DNA of 35,663 nucleotides, taken from positions 1 through 35,663 of the forward strand of contig NZ_SIXF01000043.1 in the NCBI RefSeq assembly GCF_004310665.1, in the 5' to 3' direction. Of this stretch, positions 7,596 through 14,851 are shown in pieces; positions within the stretch are counted from its first letter, which is position 1; every line of letters starts with the position of its first letter. This DNA is from Pedobacter kyonggii. GTDB lineage: Bacteria; Bacteroidota; Bacteroidia; Sphingobacteriales; Sphingobacteriaceae. The notes under the pieces are model-generated. The model searched no databases, was not told the origin of the DNA, and saw nothing but the letters and a program-made list of their open reading frames with translations. A program made the translations under genes and the position numbers.

Positions 7596-9722
7596 CTACC
7601 AATTCATCCCTAAATTCTGAAACACAAAGCTCCATACATCAGCTGCTTCTTCAATCACTTTTGTGGTTGGTTTACCTGCTCCATGGCCTGCTTTGGTTTC
7701 AATCCTAATTAATACAGGGTTTTCACCCTTATATTTTTCCTGTAGGGTTGCTGCAAATTTGAAAGAATGAGCAGGTACCACACGGTCGTCATGATCGGCA
7801 GTAGTAATCAAAGTCGCAGGATAATTAACACCGTTTTTTAGGTTATGCAGAGGCGAATATTTAATCAGGTAATCGAAATCTTCTTTTTTGTCGCTACTTC
7901 CGTACTCAACTGCCCAGCCCCAGCCCACAGTAAATTTATGGTAGCGCAGCATGTCTAAAACACCAACAGCTGGTAAAGCCACTTTAAACAGATCGGGTCT
8001 TTGGGTCATACAGGCCCCTACCAACAGGCCACCGTTTGAGCCACCAGATATGGCAATTTTAGATGGATTGGTATACTTCTCTTTAACCAGGTATTCGGCT
8101 GTGGCAATAAAATCGTCGAAAACATTCTGTTTTTTTGCTAACATACCGGCTTTGTGCCAGGCTTCGCCATACTCGCTTCCACCACGTAAGCTCGGCTGAA
8201 CGTAAATGCCACCACGCTCTAAAAACAACAAACGCGAAAGACTGAACCCGGGTGTTAAACTAACCTGAAAACCACCGTAGGCATAAAGATAAACAGGGTT
8301 GTTGCCATCAAGCTTGATCTCTTTTTTATGTACAATAAACATAGGTACTTTTGTGCCATCTTTTGATGGGTAAAACACCTGTTTGGTTTCGTAGTTATCG
8401 GTATTAAATTTTAAACCCGATTTTTTGTACAATACAGACTCTGCCTTGTCTACGTCGTAGCGATAAATGGTACCTGGAGTAGTAAAATTAGAAAAAGTGT
8501 AAAAGAATTCTTTATCTTCTTTATATCCGCCAAAGCTATCAACAGTGCCAATTGCGGGTAATTTTACTTCCCCGATTTTCTTCCCTGTCAAATCAAACTG
8601 AATAATATTGGTGCTTGCATCTTTTAGATACGATGCCCATAAAAACCCTCCTCCAGTTCCGATACCCTCTAGCGCCAGTTTCGATTCAGGGATAACTTTC
8701 TGCCAATTTTTAGGATCTGCATTTTTTGGATCAACCAAAAGGACCTGTTTGTTTTCTGCTCCTAAATCGGTGTTTACTAATAATTTGCCGCCTACATTAT
8801 CAATAACGCTATGGTTATTTTCATAACCCTTAATCAAAGGTTCGATTTTGCTTCCCTGTTCTTTTAAATCTTGATAGAATAATGCATTGCCTGAGGTACC
8901 GGCGCTGGCATAAACCACCAGAAAACGCTCATCCTCGGTAATACTGGCGCCAAAATATAGGTTCGGATTGGTTTTATCTTCAAAAATTAATTGATCTTTT
9001 TGCTGTTCCTCCCCCAATTTGTGGAAATATACTTTTTGGTACTTATTGGCTGCAGAAAGATCAGTTCCTTTTATAGGTTCATCAAATTTACTGTAGTAAA
9101 AACCATCGCCTTTCCAGGCTGCGCCAGAGAATTTGGTCCATTTCAGCTCATCAGCTAATTTGGTTTTGCTGGCTATTTCTATTACATAAATATTACTCCA
9201 GTCTGACCCTGCTTGCGCAACCGAATAGGCCAGGTATTTTTTGTCGTGAGAGAAGCCCAAAAGTGAAACGGCTGCTGTTCCGTCTTTTGTGAGTTTATTT
9301 GGATCGAGAAAAACTTCTTCTTTGCCATCTAATCCTTTTTTAATAAACCAGATACTTTGGTTTTGAAGGCCATCATTTTTAGTGAAGAAATAATATTCGC
9401 CAACTTTAAATGGTGCGCTTTCTTTAGGGTAATTCCATAATTCTGTTAAGCGCTTTTTAATATCAGAGCGGTAGGGAATCTGCTCCAGATAGTTTTGGGT
9501 AACTTTATTTTCTGCTACAACCCAGGCTTTTGTTTCTGCCGAGGTATCATTTTCCAGCCATCTGTAAGGATCTGCAATGGTGGTTCCGAAATAATTATCT
9601 TTTGTGCTGTCTTTTTTCGTTTCAGGGTATTTCATCAATGTTATTTTTTCTGCAGGTTTTTTGCCCTGGTTACAGGCGAAAAGGCTTAGTGCAAATAAGC
9701 TTAATAGAATTTGCTTTTTCAT
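7596..9722 (-). CDS. Prolyl oligopeptidase (S9A) lipoprotein
   Basis: A 708-aa serine peptidase that cleaves after proline in short peptides. The signal peptide ends in a lipobox (SLFAC, lipidated C17), so it is anchored to a membrane rather than free in the periplasm. An N-terminal segment and a seven-bladed propeller (about 80-440) are followed by an alpha/beta-hydrolase domain. The catalytic triad is S562 in GGSNGG, D645 in ADHDDRVVP and H680 in AGHGAG, matching mammalian POP closely. Length is typical. It is monocistronic. The 3' end lies next to a dispersed repeat and no clear terminator is visible. Confidence 0.95.
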   Translation of the reverse strand: MKKQILLSLFALSLFACNQGKKPAEKITLMKYPETKKDSTKDNYFGTTIADPYRWLENDTSAETKAWVVAENKVTQNYLEQIPYRSDIKKRLTELWNYPKESAPFKVGEYYFFTKNDGLQNQSIWFIKKGLDGKEEVFLDPNKLTKDGTAAVSLLGFSHDKKYLAYSVAQAGSDWSNIYVIEIASKTKLADELKWTKFSGAAWKGDGFYYSKFDEPIKGTDLSAANKYQKVYFHKLGEEQQKDQLIFEDKTNPNLYFGASITEDERFLVVYASAGTSGNALFYQDLKEQGSKIEPLIKGYENNHSVIDNVGGKLLVNTDLGAENKQVLLVDPKNADPKNWQKVIPESKLALEGIGTGGGFLWASYLKDASTNIIQFDLTGKKIGEVKLPAIGTVDSFGGYKEDKEFFYTFSNFTTPGTIYRYDVDKAESVLYKKSGLKFNTDNYETKQVFYPSKDGTKVPMFIVHKKEIKLDGNNPVYLYAYGGFQVSLTPGFSLSRLLFLERGGIYVQPSLRGGSEYGEAWHKAGMLAKKQNVFDDFIATAEYLVKEKYTNPSKIAISGGSNGGLLVGACMTQRPDLFKVALPAVGVLDMLRYHKFTVGWGWAVEYGSSDKKEDFDYLIKYSPLHNLKNGVNYPATLITTADHDDRVVPAHSFKFAATLQEKYKGENPVLIRIETKAGHGAGKPTTKVIEEAADVWSFVFQNLGMNW

Positions 9723-9756
9723 CTTTAATAAGATTTGTTTACTAATATATGTTTTT

Positions 9757-9910
9757 TTTTCCTTTGGGTTGATTACACAGATTTAGAGATTTTACAGATT
9801 TTTCCTTTCGGTGTGATTGCACAGATTTTAGGATTTCACAGAGTAAGGCGTTTTAAGCTTTAGTCTTTAAGCTTTTTTCCTTACGGGATGATTACACAGA
9901 TTTAGAGATT
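9757..9910. repeat. Three imperfect copies of a TTTTCC...GATTACACAGATTT unit
   Basis: Units of 28-29 bp recur at 9757-9784, 9800-9828 and 9875-9903 (pattern TTTTCCTTnnGG-TGATTACACAGATTT, the middle copy reading GATTGCACAG). Copies 1 and 3 share 21 identical bases (9771-9791 and 9890-9910). A second pair, TAGTCTTTAAGCTTTTT at 9861-9877 and 9970-9986, is interleaved. The whole gap between the peptidase and lpxH genes is built of these repeats. Confidence 0.7.
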
Positions 9911-9990
9911 ACACCGATTTGTTAAGGTGATTTTAGTTTTTTTTGCTTTAGCCTTTGGTCTTTCTGCTATAGTCTTTAAGCTTTTTGAGT

Positions 9991-9998
9991 TACCTTTG
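9991..9998 (+). promoter_or_regulatory. -7 box immediately before lpxH
   Basis: TACCTTTG matches TAnnTTTG exactly and ends only 7 bases before the lpxH ATG. The predicted transcription start would fall at or next to the start codon, implying a leaderless mRNA. No TTTG is found at the 19-base spacing. Confidence 0.45.
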
Positions 9999-10005
9999 AA
10001 AATCC

Positions 10006-10755
10006 ATGGCAAAAAATATTTACTTCGCTTCCGATTTTCATTTAGGCACGCCAAATTATGCCGAAAGCCGTGCCCGTGAAGCACGTATTGTAAGTTGGTT
10101 AAATTTTATAGAACCAAATTGTGGCGAACTGTTTTTAATGGGCGATATTTTCGATTTCTGGTTCGAGTATGCTAAGGTGATTCCGAAGGGATTTATCCGT
10201 TTACAGGGTAAATTGGCAGCCATGGCCGATGCCGGGATAAAAATCTATTTTTTTAAAGGTAACCATGATATGTGGGTACGCGATTATTTCACTCAGGAAA
10301 TTGGCATGGAAATCATCAGCGATGAACTGATTATTGAAAGGGCTGGCAAGAAATTTTATCTGCACCACGGCGACGGTTTAGGGCCTGGTGATAGAAAATA
10401 TAAATTCTTAAGGAAAATTTTCAGGAGTAAACTTTGTCAATGGTTATTTGCCCGTTTGCATCCGAATCTAGGTGTCGGTATTGCCAACGCATGGAGCCAG
10501 GGTAGTAGGGCAGCACAAACCGAGAAAGAAGTTTTTTTAGGAGAGGATAAAGAGTGGTTAGCCATTTATGCCAAAGAGCAGTTGCAGAAGGCACATTTCG
10601 ATTATTTTATTTTCGGACATAGGCACCTGCCGCTGGATATTGCATTAGAGAATGGAAGTAGGTATGTTAATATTGGTGAATGGCTCAACTATAATTCTTA
10701 TGGGGTTTTTGATGGAGTGGATTTGAAGCTGGAATACTATAATCCAAAGCTGTAA
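10006..10755 (+). CDS. lpxH: UDP-2,3-diacylglucosamine diphosphatase (LpxH-type)
   Basis: A calcineurin-like metallophosphoesterase of 249 aa that converts UDP-2,3-diacylglucosamine to lipid X in lipid A synthesis at the inner membrane. Metal ligands are visible: D10 and H12 (SDFHLG), D47 (MGDIFD), N86/H87 (GNHD), H120/H121 (HHGDG), H205 and H207 (GHRH). The length and the YFASDFHLG start match LpxH of Bacteroidota. It has its own -7 box and a terminator 45 bases downstream, so it is probably monocistronic. Paralogous metallophosphoesterases exist, but the HHGDGLGPGD segment favours LpxH. Confidence 0.88.
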   Translation: MAKNIYFASDFHLGTPNYAESRAREARIVSWLNFIEPNCGELFLMGDIFDFWFEYAKVIPKGFIRLQGKLAAMADAGIKIYFFKGNHDMWVRDYFTQEIGMEIISDELIIERAGKKFYLHHGDGLGPGDRKYKFLRKIFRSKLCQWLFARLHPNLGVGIANAWSQGSRAAQTEKEVFLGEDKEWLAIYAKEQLQKAHFDYFIFGHRHLPLDIALENGSRYVNIGEWLNYNSYGVFDGVDLKLEYYNPKL

Positions 10756-10799
10756 TATTTTTGTTTTTGGAAAGCAAACCTGTAGTCGGTTTAGTGTTC

Positions 10800-10830
10800 A
10801 TCGGGCTTTTCATTATAGTCCCGATTTTTT
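10800..10830 (+). terminator. Intrinsic terminator of lpxH
   Basis: ATCGGG (10800-10805) and CCCGAT (10820-10825) form a 6-bp stem with a 14-base loop, followed directly by a run of six T ending at 10830. It lies 45 bases after the lpxH stop. Confidence 0.6.
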
Positions 10831-10925
10831 GTGAAACCGGGGGCTGTCATTTCAATCCCAGTTAGGTACGCAGGTTTCTGCTGCTATTTGGGTTTGCATG
10901 GTGCCTAGGTGCACCGCCCTCAGTT

Positions 10926-11032
10926 TATAAACCTGATAGACGAAAAGCCCGGAGCGAGGAACGAGTGAGGACTTGAAGTGATAGCGGGGCTACTGGCGTG
11001 CCATTGACACTGAACTGCTCATTTCCAAAAAC
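10926..11032 (-). repeat. Interspersed repeat, copy B (inverted partner of 5486-5586)
   Basis: The reverse complement shares ordered blocks with copy A, including GTAGCCC-GCTAT (10981-10993) and CTCCGGGCTTTTCG (10941-10954). It occupies the middle of the roughly 520-base gap between lpxH and prfA, in which I see no gene. Inverted copies about 5.4 kb apart flank the ferredoxin, FNR, peptidase and lpxH genes. Confidence 0.7.
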
Positions 11033-11210
11033 CTTTTGATGATGCCGTAAATTCCTTTTCATACTTGCATAGTAGATGAAGAACTTTCATGTTTGGAAAG
11101 CAATGCTTGCAGCCAGGTGTAATTTTTTAAACTACAGCGATTTCAATTTATAGCCAAATGCTTAACCAATTAACCGCTAATCCTAAACAAACTAATTCAG
11201 CTTTTTTCCT

Positions 11211-11218
11211 TATTTTTG
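11211..11218 (+). promoter_or_regulatory. Candidate -7 box for prfA
   Basis: TATTTTTG matches TAnnTTTG. A start of transcription near 11225 would exclude the upstream ATG at 11158 and give a leader of about 50 bases to the ATG at 11275. The -33 half is not recognisable. Confidence 0.4.
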
Positions 11219-11274
11219 CATTTCCTGAATTTTGGGCATATCCCAACCGTCAGGAAATTTCAACAAGAATAAAT

Positions 11275-12348
11275 ATGTTAGATAAATTAGAAGCTATAAA
11301 GCTGCGTTGGGAAGATGTGGAAGAATCGTTGAGCAATCCGGATGTAATTCAGGATATGAAACGTTTTGCGGCTTTAAACAAAGAATATAAAGACTTAGGC
11401 AAAATTGTGGATGAATATAAAATCTACAAAAATGTAATGAGTAATATTGATGCCAACAAAGAAATTTTAGCAACAGAGAAAGATGCTGAAATGCGTGAGA
11501 TGGCAAAAGAAGAACTGGATATGCTTTTAAAGCAACAGGAAGAAATGGAAAGCAATATCCGTTTGATGTTGATTCCTAAAGATCCTGAAGATGCTAAGAA
11601 CGCGGTATTCGAGATCCGTGGTGGTACTGGTGGTGATGAAGCTGCTTTATTTGCCGGCGATTTGTACCGCATGTATACCCGTTACTTCGAAACCAAAGGC
11701 TGGAAAGTAGAAACCGTTGATGTAACAGAAGGTACAGCCGGTGGTTATAAAGAGGTGATCTTAAAAGTGAGTGGCGATGATGTTTATGGTCAGTTAAAAT
11801 ACGAAAGTGGCGTACACCGCGTTCAACGTGTACCAGATACCGAAACACAGGGCCGCGTGCATACTTCAGCTGCATCTGTAGCGGTTTTGCCAGAAGCTGA
11901 AGAAATTGATTTGTACATTAATCCTGCCGATATTGAGCTGCAAACCTCGCGCTCAGGTGGTGCTGGCGGACAGAATGTAAATAAAGTAGAAACTAAAGTG
12001 CAATTAACGCACAAACCATCGGGTATTGTGGTGGTTTGTCAGCAAGAACGTTCGCAATTGGGTAACCGTGTTATTGCTATGGAGATGTTACGTAGTAAAC
12101 TTTACGATATCGAATTGCAGAAAAAGAATGGTGATATTGCCGCTAAACGTAAAACAATGGTGTCTACCGGCGATCGTTCGGCTAAGATCAGAACCTACAA
12201 TTATCCTCAAGGCCGCGTTACCGAACACCGTATTGGATTAACGATGTATAACCTGCCAAGCATCATGGATGGCGATATTCAGGAGATTATTGATGCACTT
12301 CAGTTTGCTGAAAATGCAGAAAAGATGCAGGAAGGTGCTGTAGGATAA
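11275..12348 (+). CDS. prfA: Peptide chain release factor 1
   Basis: RF1 releases the nascent peptide at UAA and UAG. From the ATG at 11275 the protein is 357 aa, the standard RF1 length, and starts [16 protein letters not shown] as in relatives. An in-frame ATG 117 bases upstream (11158) would add 39 residues without family resemblance and lies before the likely promoter, so it is rejected. The GGQ peptidyl-release motif ([11 protein letters not shown]) and the codon-recognition loop are present. That loop reads PDT ([16 protein letters not shown]) where Escherichia coli has PAT, still fitting the P-x-T pattern of RF1. No terminator follows; the tRNA promoter begins 28 bases after the stop. 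Confidence 0.96.
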   Translation: MLDKLEAIKLRWEDVEESLSNPDVIQDMKRFAALNKEYKDLGKIVDEYKIYKNVMSNIDANKEILATEKDAEMREMAKEELDMLLKQQEEMESNIRLMLIPKDPEDAKNAVFEIRGGTGGDEAALFAGDLYRMYTRYFETKGWKVETVDVTEGTAGGYKEVILKVSGDDVYGQLKYESGVHRVQRVPDTETQGRVHTSAASVAVLPEAEEIDLYINPADIELQTSRSGGAGGQNVNKVETKVQLTHKPSGIVVVCQQERSQLGNRVIAMEMLRSKLYDIELQKKNGDIAAKRKTMVSTGDRSAKIRTYNYPQGRVTEHRIGLTMYNLPSIMDGDIQEIIDALQFAENAEKMQEGAVG

Positions 12349-12375
12349 GGAGTTGTATGTTTTTTGAAAAAAAAG

Positions 12376-12406
12376 TTTGCGAATTAAGATATAGTCTCTA
12401 TATTTG
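12376..12406 (+). promoter_or_regulatory. Bacteroidota-type promoter of the first tRNA-Asp
   Basis: TTTG (12376-12379), a spacer of exactly 19 bases and TATATTTG (12399-12406) are a perfect match to the sigma-ABfr consensus TTTG-N19-TAnnTTTG. It is the clearest promoter in the window and the best sequence evidence for the phylum. Confidence 0.85.
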
Positions 12407-12452
12407 CAACCTCGAAAGAGAGAAGAGGTTCGAACTTTAAAGAAGAACAAAA

Positions 12453-12526
12453 GGAGTGGTAGTTCAGCTGGTTAGAATGCCTGCCTGTCACGCAGGAGGT
12501 CGCGGGTTCGAGTCCCGTCCATTCCG
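12453..12526 (+). tRNA. tRNA-Asp (anticodon GTC), copy 1
   Basis: 74 bases with a 7-bp acceptor stem (GGAGTGG/CCATTCC, one G-U pair), anticodon stem CCTGC/GCAGG around loop CTGTCAC (anticodon GTC), a GGTTCGAGTCC T-arm and discriminator G. CCA is not encoded. It has its own promoter at 12376-12406 and terminator at 12531-12568. Confidence 0.97.
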
Positions 12527-12530
12527 CAAC

Positions 12531-12568
12531 AAAAGCCTTAACTTGCAAAAGTTGAGGCTTTTCTGTTT
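12531..12568 (+). terminator. Terminator of tRNA-Asp copy 1
   Basis: A 14-bp stem with one G-U pair (12531-12544 with 12549-12562) and a 4-base loop begins 4 bases after the tRNA and ends in a T-rich tract. Confidence 0.8.
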
Positions 12569-12668
12569 GATAATCGTTTTGGTTAAAATATTTAGAATGA
12601 GGTTCAGTGTGTTACGTAATTATTGATTAAAAAGTCGATTACTATAGTGATAAACTGAATATAGTGTC

Positions 12669-12676
12669 TATATTTG
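12669..12676 (+). promoter_or_regulatory. -7 box of the second tRNA-Asp
   Basis: TATATTTG matches TAnnTTTG. It lies at the equivalent position to the first copy, and the leader that follows shares GAGGTTCGAACTTTAAAG with it. The -33 half is degenerate (AGTG at 12646-12649). Confidence 0.65.
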
Positions 12677-12721
12677 CATTCCCGAAAGGGAAAGAGGTTC
12701 GAACTTTAAAGGAGAGCAAAA

Positions 12722-12795
12722 GGAGTGGTAGTTCAGCTGGTTAGAATGCCTGCCTGTCACGCAGGAGGTCGCGGGTTCGAGTCCCGTCCATTCCG
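12722..12795 (+). tRNA. tRNA-Asp (anticodon GTC), copy 2
   Basis: Identical over all 74 bases to copy 1, 269 bases downstream. The flanking leader is also duplicated with small changes. A separate terminator follows, so the two are independent transcription units from a tandem duplication. Confidence 0.97.
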
Positions 12796-12818
12796 CGAAA
12801 ATAGTTTTAAATTTAACT

Positions 12819-12852
12819 AAAAGCCTGTAAATATTTAATTTACAGGCTTTTT
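12819..12852 (+). terminator. Terminator of tRNA-Asp copy 2
   Basis: A stem of at least 12 bp (AAGCCTGTAAAT 12821-12832 with ATTTACAGGCTT 12838-12849), extended by A-T pairs, has a 5-base loop and ends in a T-run. Confidence 0.85.
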
Positions 12853-12956
12853 CGTTTTCTGGAAATACTAGAATATTCATTTTCGGATCAAGCAAAATAT
12901 TAACGTGTGAATGCTCACCGATTATAGTCTAAGTAGTTGTTTAAATCATCTTTTAC

Positions 12957-13478
12957 CTATTTGCTGATTTTTTTTTTCAACAGTTCTTCGTATGCAGGTC
13001 CCTCACGTTTTTCCATACCGTCAGAAATCTTTATCCCGGCTTTCTCAAACTCGCTGATTAATCTTTTATCGAAATCAGCGATGTATGATGCAAATGATAC
13101 AGAATCTTTTTGTTCAGGAATTGCCGCAAAAGGAACATGTGGTTCTTTAAACCTGTGCAACACGGCTTGAGTACTATCGTTGCCTTCCAAAAGAAGTGAG
13201 TCTCCGTAGTCTGTAATCTTAGCTACATAATCTTTGGTAAGGTATTTTAAAGAATCATTTTCTATTTTATACGGAAGCTTAAACCGGCCAACTTTCTGAT
13301 TATAGAAAACTACATATTGCGAATCAATATCAAATTCGCTATATCCATTCGCTCTGGAAAACCGGTGCCATTTTCCGATCAGTGATTTTTTATTTCCATC
13401 TGTATTTTTAGGATTTGGCGAATGGCAGGCGGGAAGGATAAAAATGAAAAATGCAAGGAAATAAAGTATGGATCTCAT
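12957..13478 (-). CDS. Hypothetical lipoprotein
   Basis: A 173-aa protein with a lipoprotein signal (LPAC, lipidated C18). The mature part begins with a polar linker, then has GKWHRFSRANGYSEFDIDSQYVVFYNQKVG-like beta-strand content suggesting a small lipocalin-like or beta-barrel fold, and a charged C-terminal helix (about 130-173). I do not recognise a named family. It lies 127 bases downstream of the GH11 xylanase gene on the same strand. Co-transcription is possible but there is a hairpin in the gap. Confidence 0.75.
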   Translation of the reverse strand: MRSILYFLAFFIFILPACHSPNPKNTDGNKKSLIGKWHRFSRANGYSEFDIDSQYVVFYNQKVGRFKLPYKIENDSLKYLTKDYVAKITDYGDSLLLEGNDSTQAVLHRFKEPHVPFAAIPEQKDSVSFASYIADFDKRLISEFEKAGIKISDGMEKREGPAYEELLKKKISK

Positions 13479-13549
13479 GATAACTAATTATTAAATAATA
13501 TTAAAAGCATTTTTAATCCAGGTATTGATCAGAAAGTACCTGCAGTACA

Positions 13550-13576
13550 TACTGCCCGGCTTATTGCCAGGCAGTA
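13550..13576 (-). terminator. Hairpin after the GH11 gene
   Basis: TACTGCC-C-GGC and GCC-A-GGCAGTA form a 10-pair stem with one C-A mismatch and loop TTATT. It lies 30 bases past the xylanase stop. There is no T-run, so it may be a pause site or mRNA-stabilising structure rather than a terminator. Confidence 0.4.
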
Positions 13577-13605
13577 ATGTGGGTGTGATTGGTTTAAGCA
13601 ACTGT

Positions 13606-14373
13606 TTACTGTGCCCAAATGGTACAGTTAATATTGCCATTCGTATTAGAACCCCATGTTTCCGCAACCATAATTGCAGGAATATTTAACTGACCGAGCG
13701 TATATCCGAAACTTTGCCATTTGTTATAGTGGTTGGCAAAAGTAATGACGCGATTTTGTCCGGTAGAAACCTTTGTAACCCTGGAGCTATAAATTTGCCT
13801 GAAACCGTCGCCACCGTCGATATTTTTACCTGTCATCCATCGGGTCCATACATTATAACCTGCACCATCGGTTTCAAATGTTCCCAGGTAGGTGCCGCTA
13901 TGAGGTGAAACCGCTCCCCAGGTTTCATTGACATAATACTCATAATAAGGGCTTCTACTCCATCCGTACCAGCCAAAAGTACCACCCCCGGAGTTTGAAT
14001 AACTGCCCAGATTATAGCCTATTTTATAGTTTGCTGACCCTACTGAATACCCTTTACCGCAAGTAAAATTACCGTTAAACCCGTTCCAGTTAACGCTGTA
14101 ATTCCCCCCGGTACCATTGGCGTAATTGACTGTACCAGTTGCGCCGTCACTCTTCCAAAGCGACCAAAAAAAGCCGTTATGTATACCCGATTGGTAGGAT
14201 TCTACCGTGGCGCCAGCTTTGGTAGGAGGGGGCGGAGCAGTAACTTCCCCGGGCGCCATCTTTTCGTCTTTTTTACAGCCTGTTAAACATGTAGTGCTTG
14301 CAAACACTAAGGTTGCAGCTACAACAAGAGTAACCTTCCTGGTTACACCTGTCAGTGAATTTTGTTTTTTCAT
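13606..14373 (-). CDS. Lipoprotein GH11 endo-beta-1,4-xylanase-like protein
   Basis: The mature part follows the GH11 jelly roll: NGFFWSLWKSDGATGTVNY, GGNYSVNWNGFNGNFTCGKGY, GWYGWSRSPYYEYYV, TFETDGAGYNVWTRW, FANHYNKWQSFGY, MVAETW. The nucleophile is E145 (in YYEYYV) and the acid/base is E238 (in VAETWGS), both intact. GH11 enzymes cut xylan chains internally. Length is 255 aa, including a lipobox (LTGC, C33) and a Pro-rich linker (44-52), so the enzyme is tethered to a membrane or the cell surface instead of being freely secreted. The thumb loop lacks the usual Pro-Ser-Ile tip and reads MTGKNIDGGDG. No other xylan-use gene is nearby. Activity is likely, but the altered thumb could change specificity. 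Confidence 0.88.
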   Translation of the reverse strand: MKKQNSLTGVTRKVTLVVAATLVFASTTCLTGCKKDEKMAPGEVTAPPPPTKAGATVESYQSGIHNGFFWSLWKSDGATGTVNYANGTGGNYSVNWNGFNGNFTCGKGYSVGSANYKIGYNLGSYSNSGGGTFGWYGWSRSPYYEYYVNETWGAVSPHSGTYLGTFETDGAGYNVWTRWMTGKNIDGGDGFRQIYSSRVTKVSTGQNRVITFANHYNKWQSFGYTLGQLNIPAIMVAETWGSNTNGNINCTIWAQ

Positions 14374-14524
14374 ATAGGATATATATATTGGTTAGGGAAG
14401 CAAAATAACCGTATTCAGATCAGGGATATGGCTAATAATCAGCAAATTTGTTATACAAATGTTCACACGGCCTGGAATTGGAACACTCTACTGGCGTTTT
14501 TTTCTGTCGAATTACAGAGCCGCA

Positions 14525-14772
14525 TTACTTTAAGTAAGCTTCGAACATTTTAAAAATAAAAGTCCCGATCTCAAGATCGTTCTGAAGAACGGGATGCAGG
14601 CCGACGCTGAAATTATTACCGGGGAGAGTTCTCTGCTCCAGCAGTTTTTCAGGAATATAAGCGGCAGTCTCTGAGAATAGATCTTCCACGCTTATTATTT
14701 ATGGAAGCCGTTAAGCTGGAGGGTAGATGACATTGTTTTTTGTTTTTGGATCGCGGTGATTGTCATTTTCAT
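14525..14772 (-). pseudogene. Broken minus-strand ORF between the GH11 and TetR genes
   Basis: On the minus strand an ATG at 14772 opens 25 codons (MKMTITAIQ...NGFHK) that stop at 14697-14695. In the next frame, from 14698 to the stop at 14525, 57 codons read as normal protein, including EDLFSETAAYIPEKLLEQ and NFSVGLHPVLQNDLEIGTF. Joining the frames at the AT-rich TAAATAATAA stretch would give about 80 residues. I do not recognise the family. It looks like a gene remnant with a frameshift, or an overlooked short gene starting at GTG (14689). It is divergent from tetR and shares its operator region. The stretch 14563-14594, inside it, can fold as two nested hairpins. Confidence 0.35.
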
Positions 14773-14787
14773 CTCACAAAGAGCAAA

Positions 14788-14827
14788 ATATACTAAAAAG
14801 TATTTTTAATTAAACTTTTTAGTATAT
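14788..14827. promoter_or_regulatory. TetR operator: inverted pair of ATATACTAAAAAGT
   Basis: ATATACTAAAAAGT (14788-14801) and its exact reverse complement (14814-14827) face each other across 12 bases. The right half overlaps a -7 box TATTTTTG (14825-14832) for the tetR gene that starts at 14852, the arrangement of an autorepressor. Two further copies of the same 14-mer lie downstream of tetR. Binding is inferred, the repeats are seen. Confidence 0.75.
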
Positions 14828-14851
14828 TTTTGTGGTGTAAAATCTATTAAT

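Noticed and set aside
9757-9910. Possible CRISPR array in the GATTACACAGATTT repeats
   Set aside because: Only three imperfect copies with unequal spacing and repeats running into the spacers; no cas genes.
5486-11032. Composite transposon bounded by the inverted repeat copies
   Set aside because: The enclosed genes are ordinary housekeeping genes, no transposase is present and no target-site duplication is seen.
11158-11274. Upstream in-frame ATG giving a 39-residue extension of RF1
   Set aside because: It lies before the likely -7 box and does not resemble RF1; the ATG at 11275 gives the standard start and length.
12668-12895. A 75-codon minus-strand ORF containing EWTGLEPATSCVTGRHSN
   Set aside because: It is the antisense translation of tRNA-Asp copy 2; this phrase is a well-known false protein from tRNA genes.
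14362-14553. A 63-codon plus-strand ORF after the GH11 start
   Set aside because: It overlaps the GH11 signal peptide on the opposite strand and has no signal or family pattern.
14563-14594. Nested hairpins as a terminator or riboswitch
   Set aside because: The stretch lies inside a protein-like minus-strand reading frame, has only 4-5 bp stems and no T-run.
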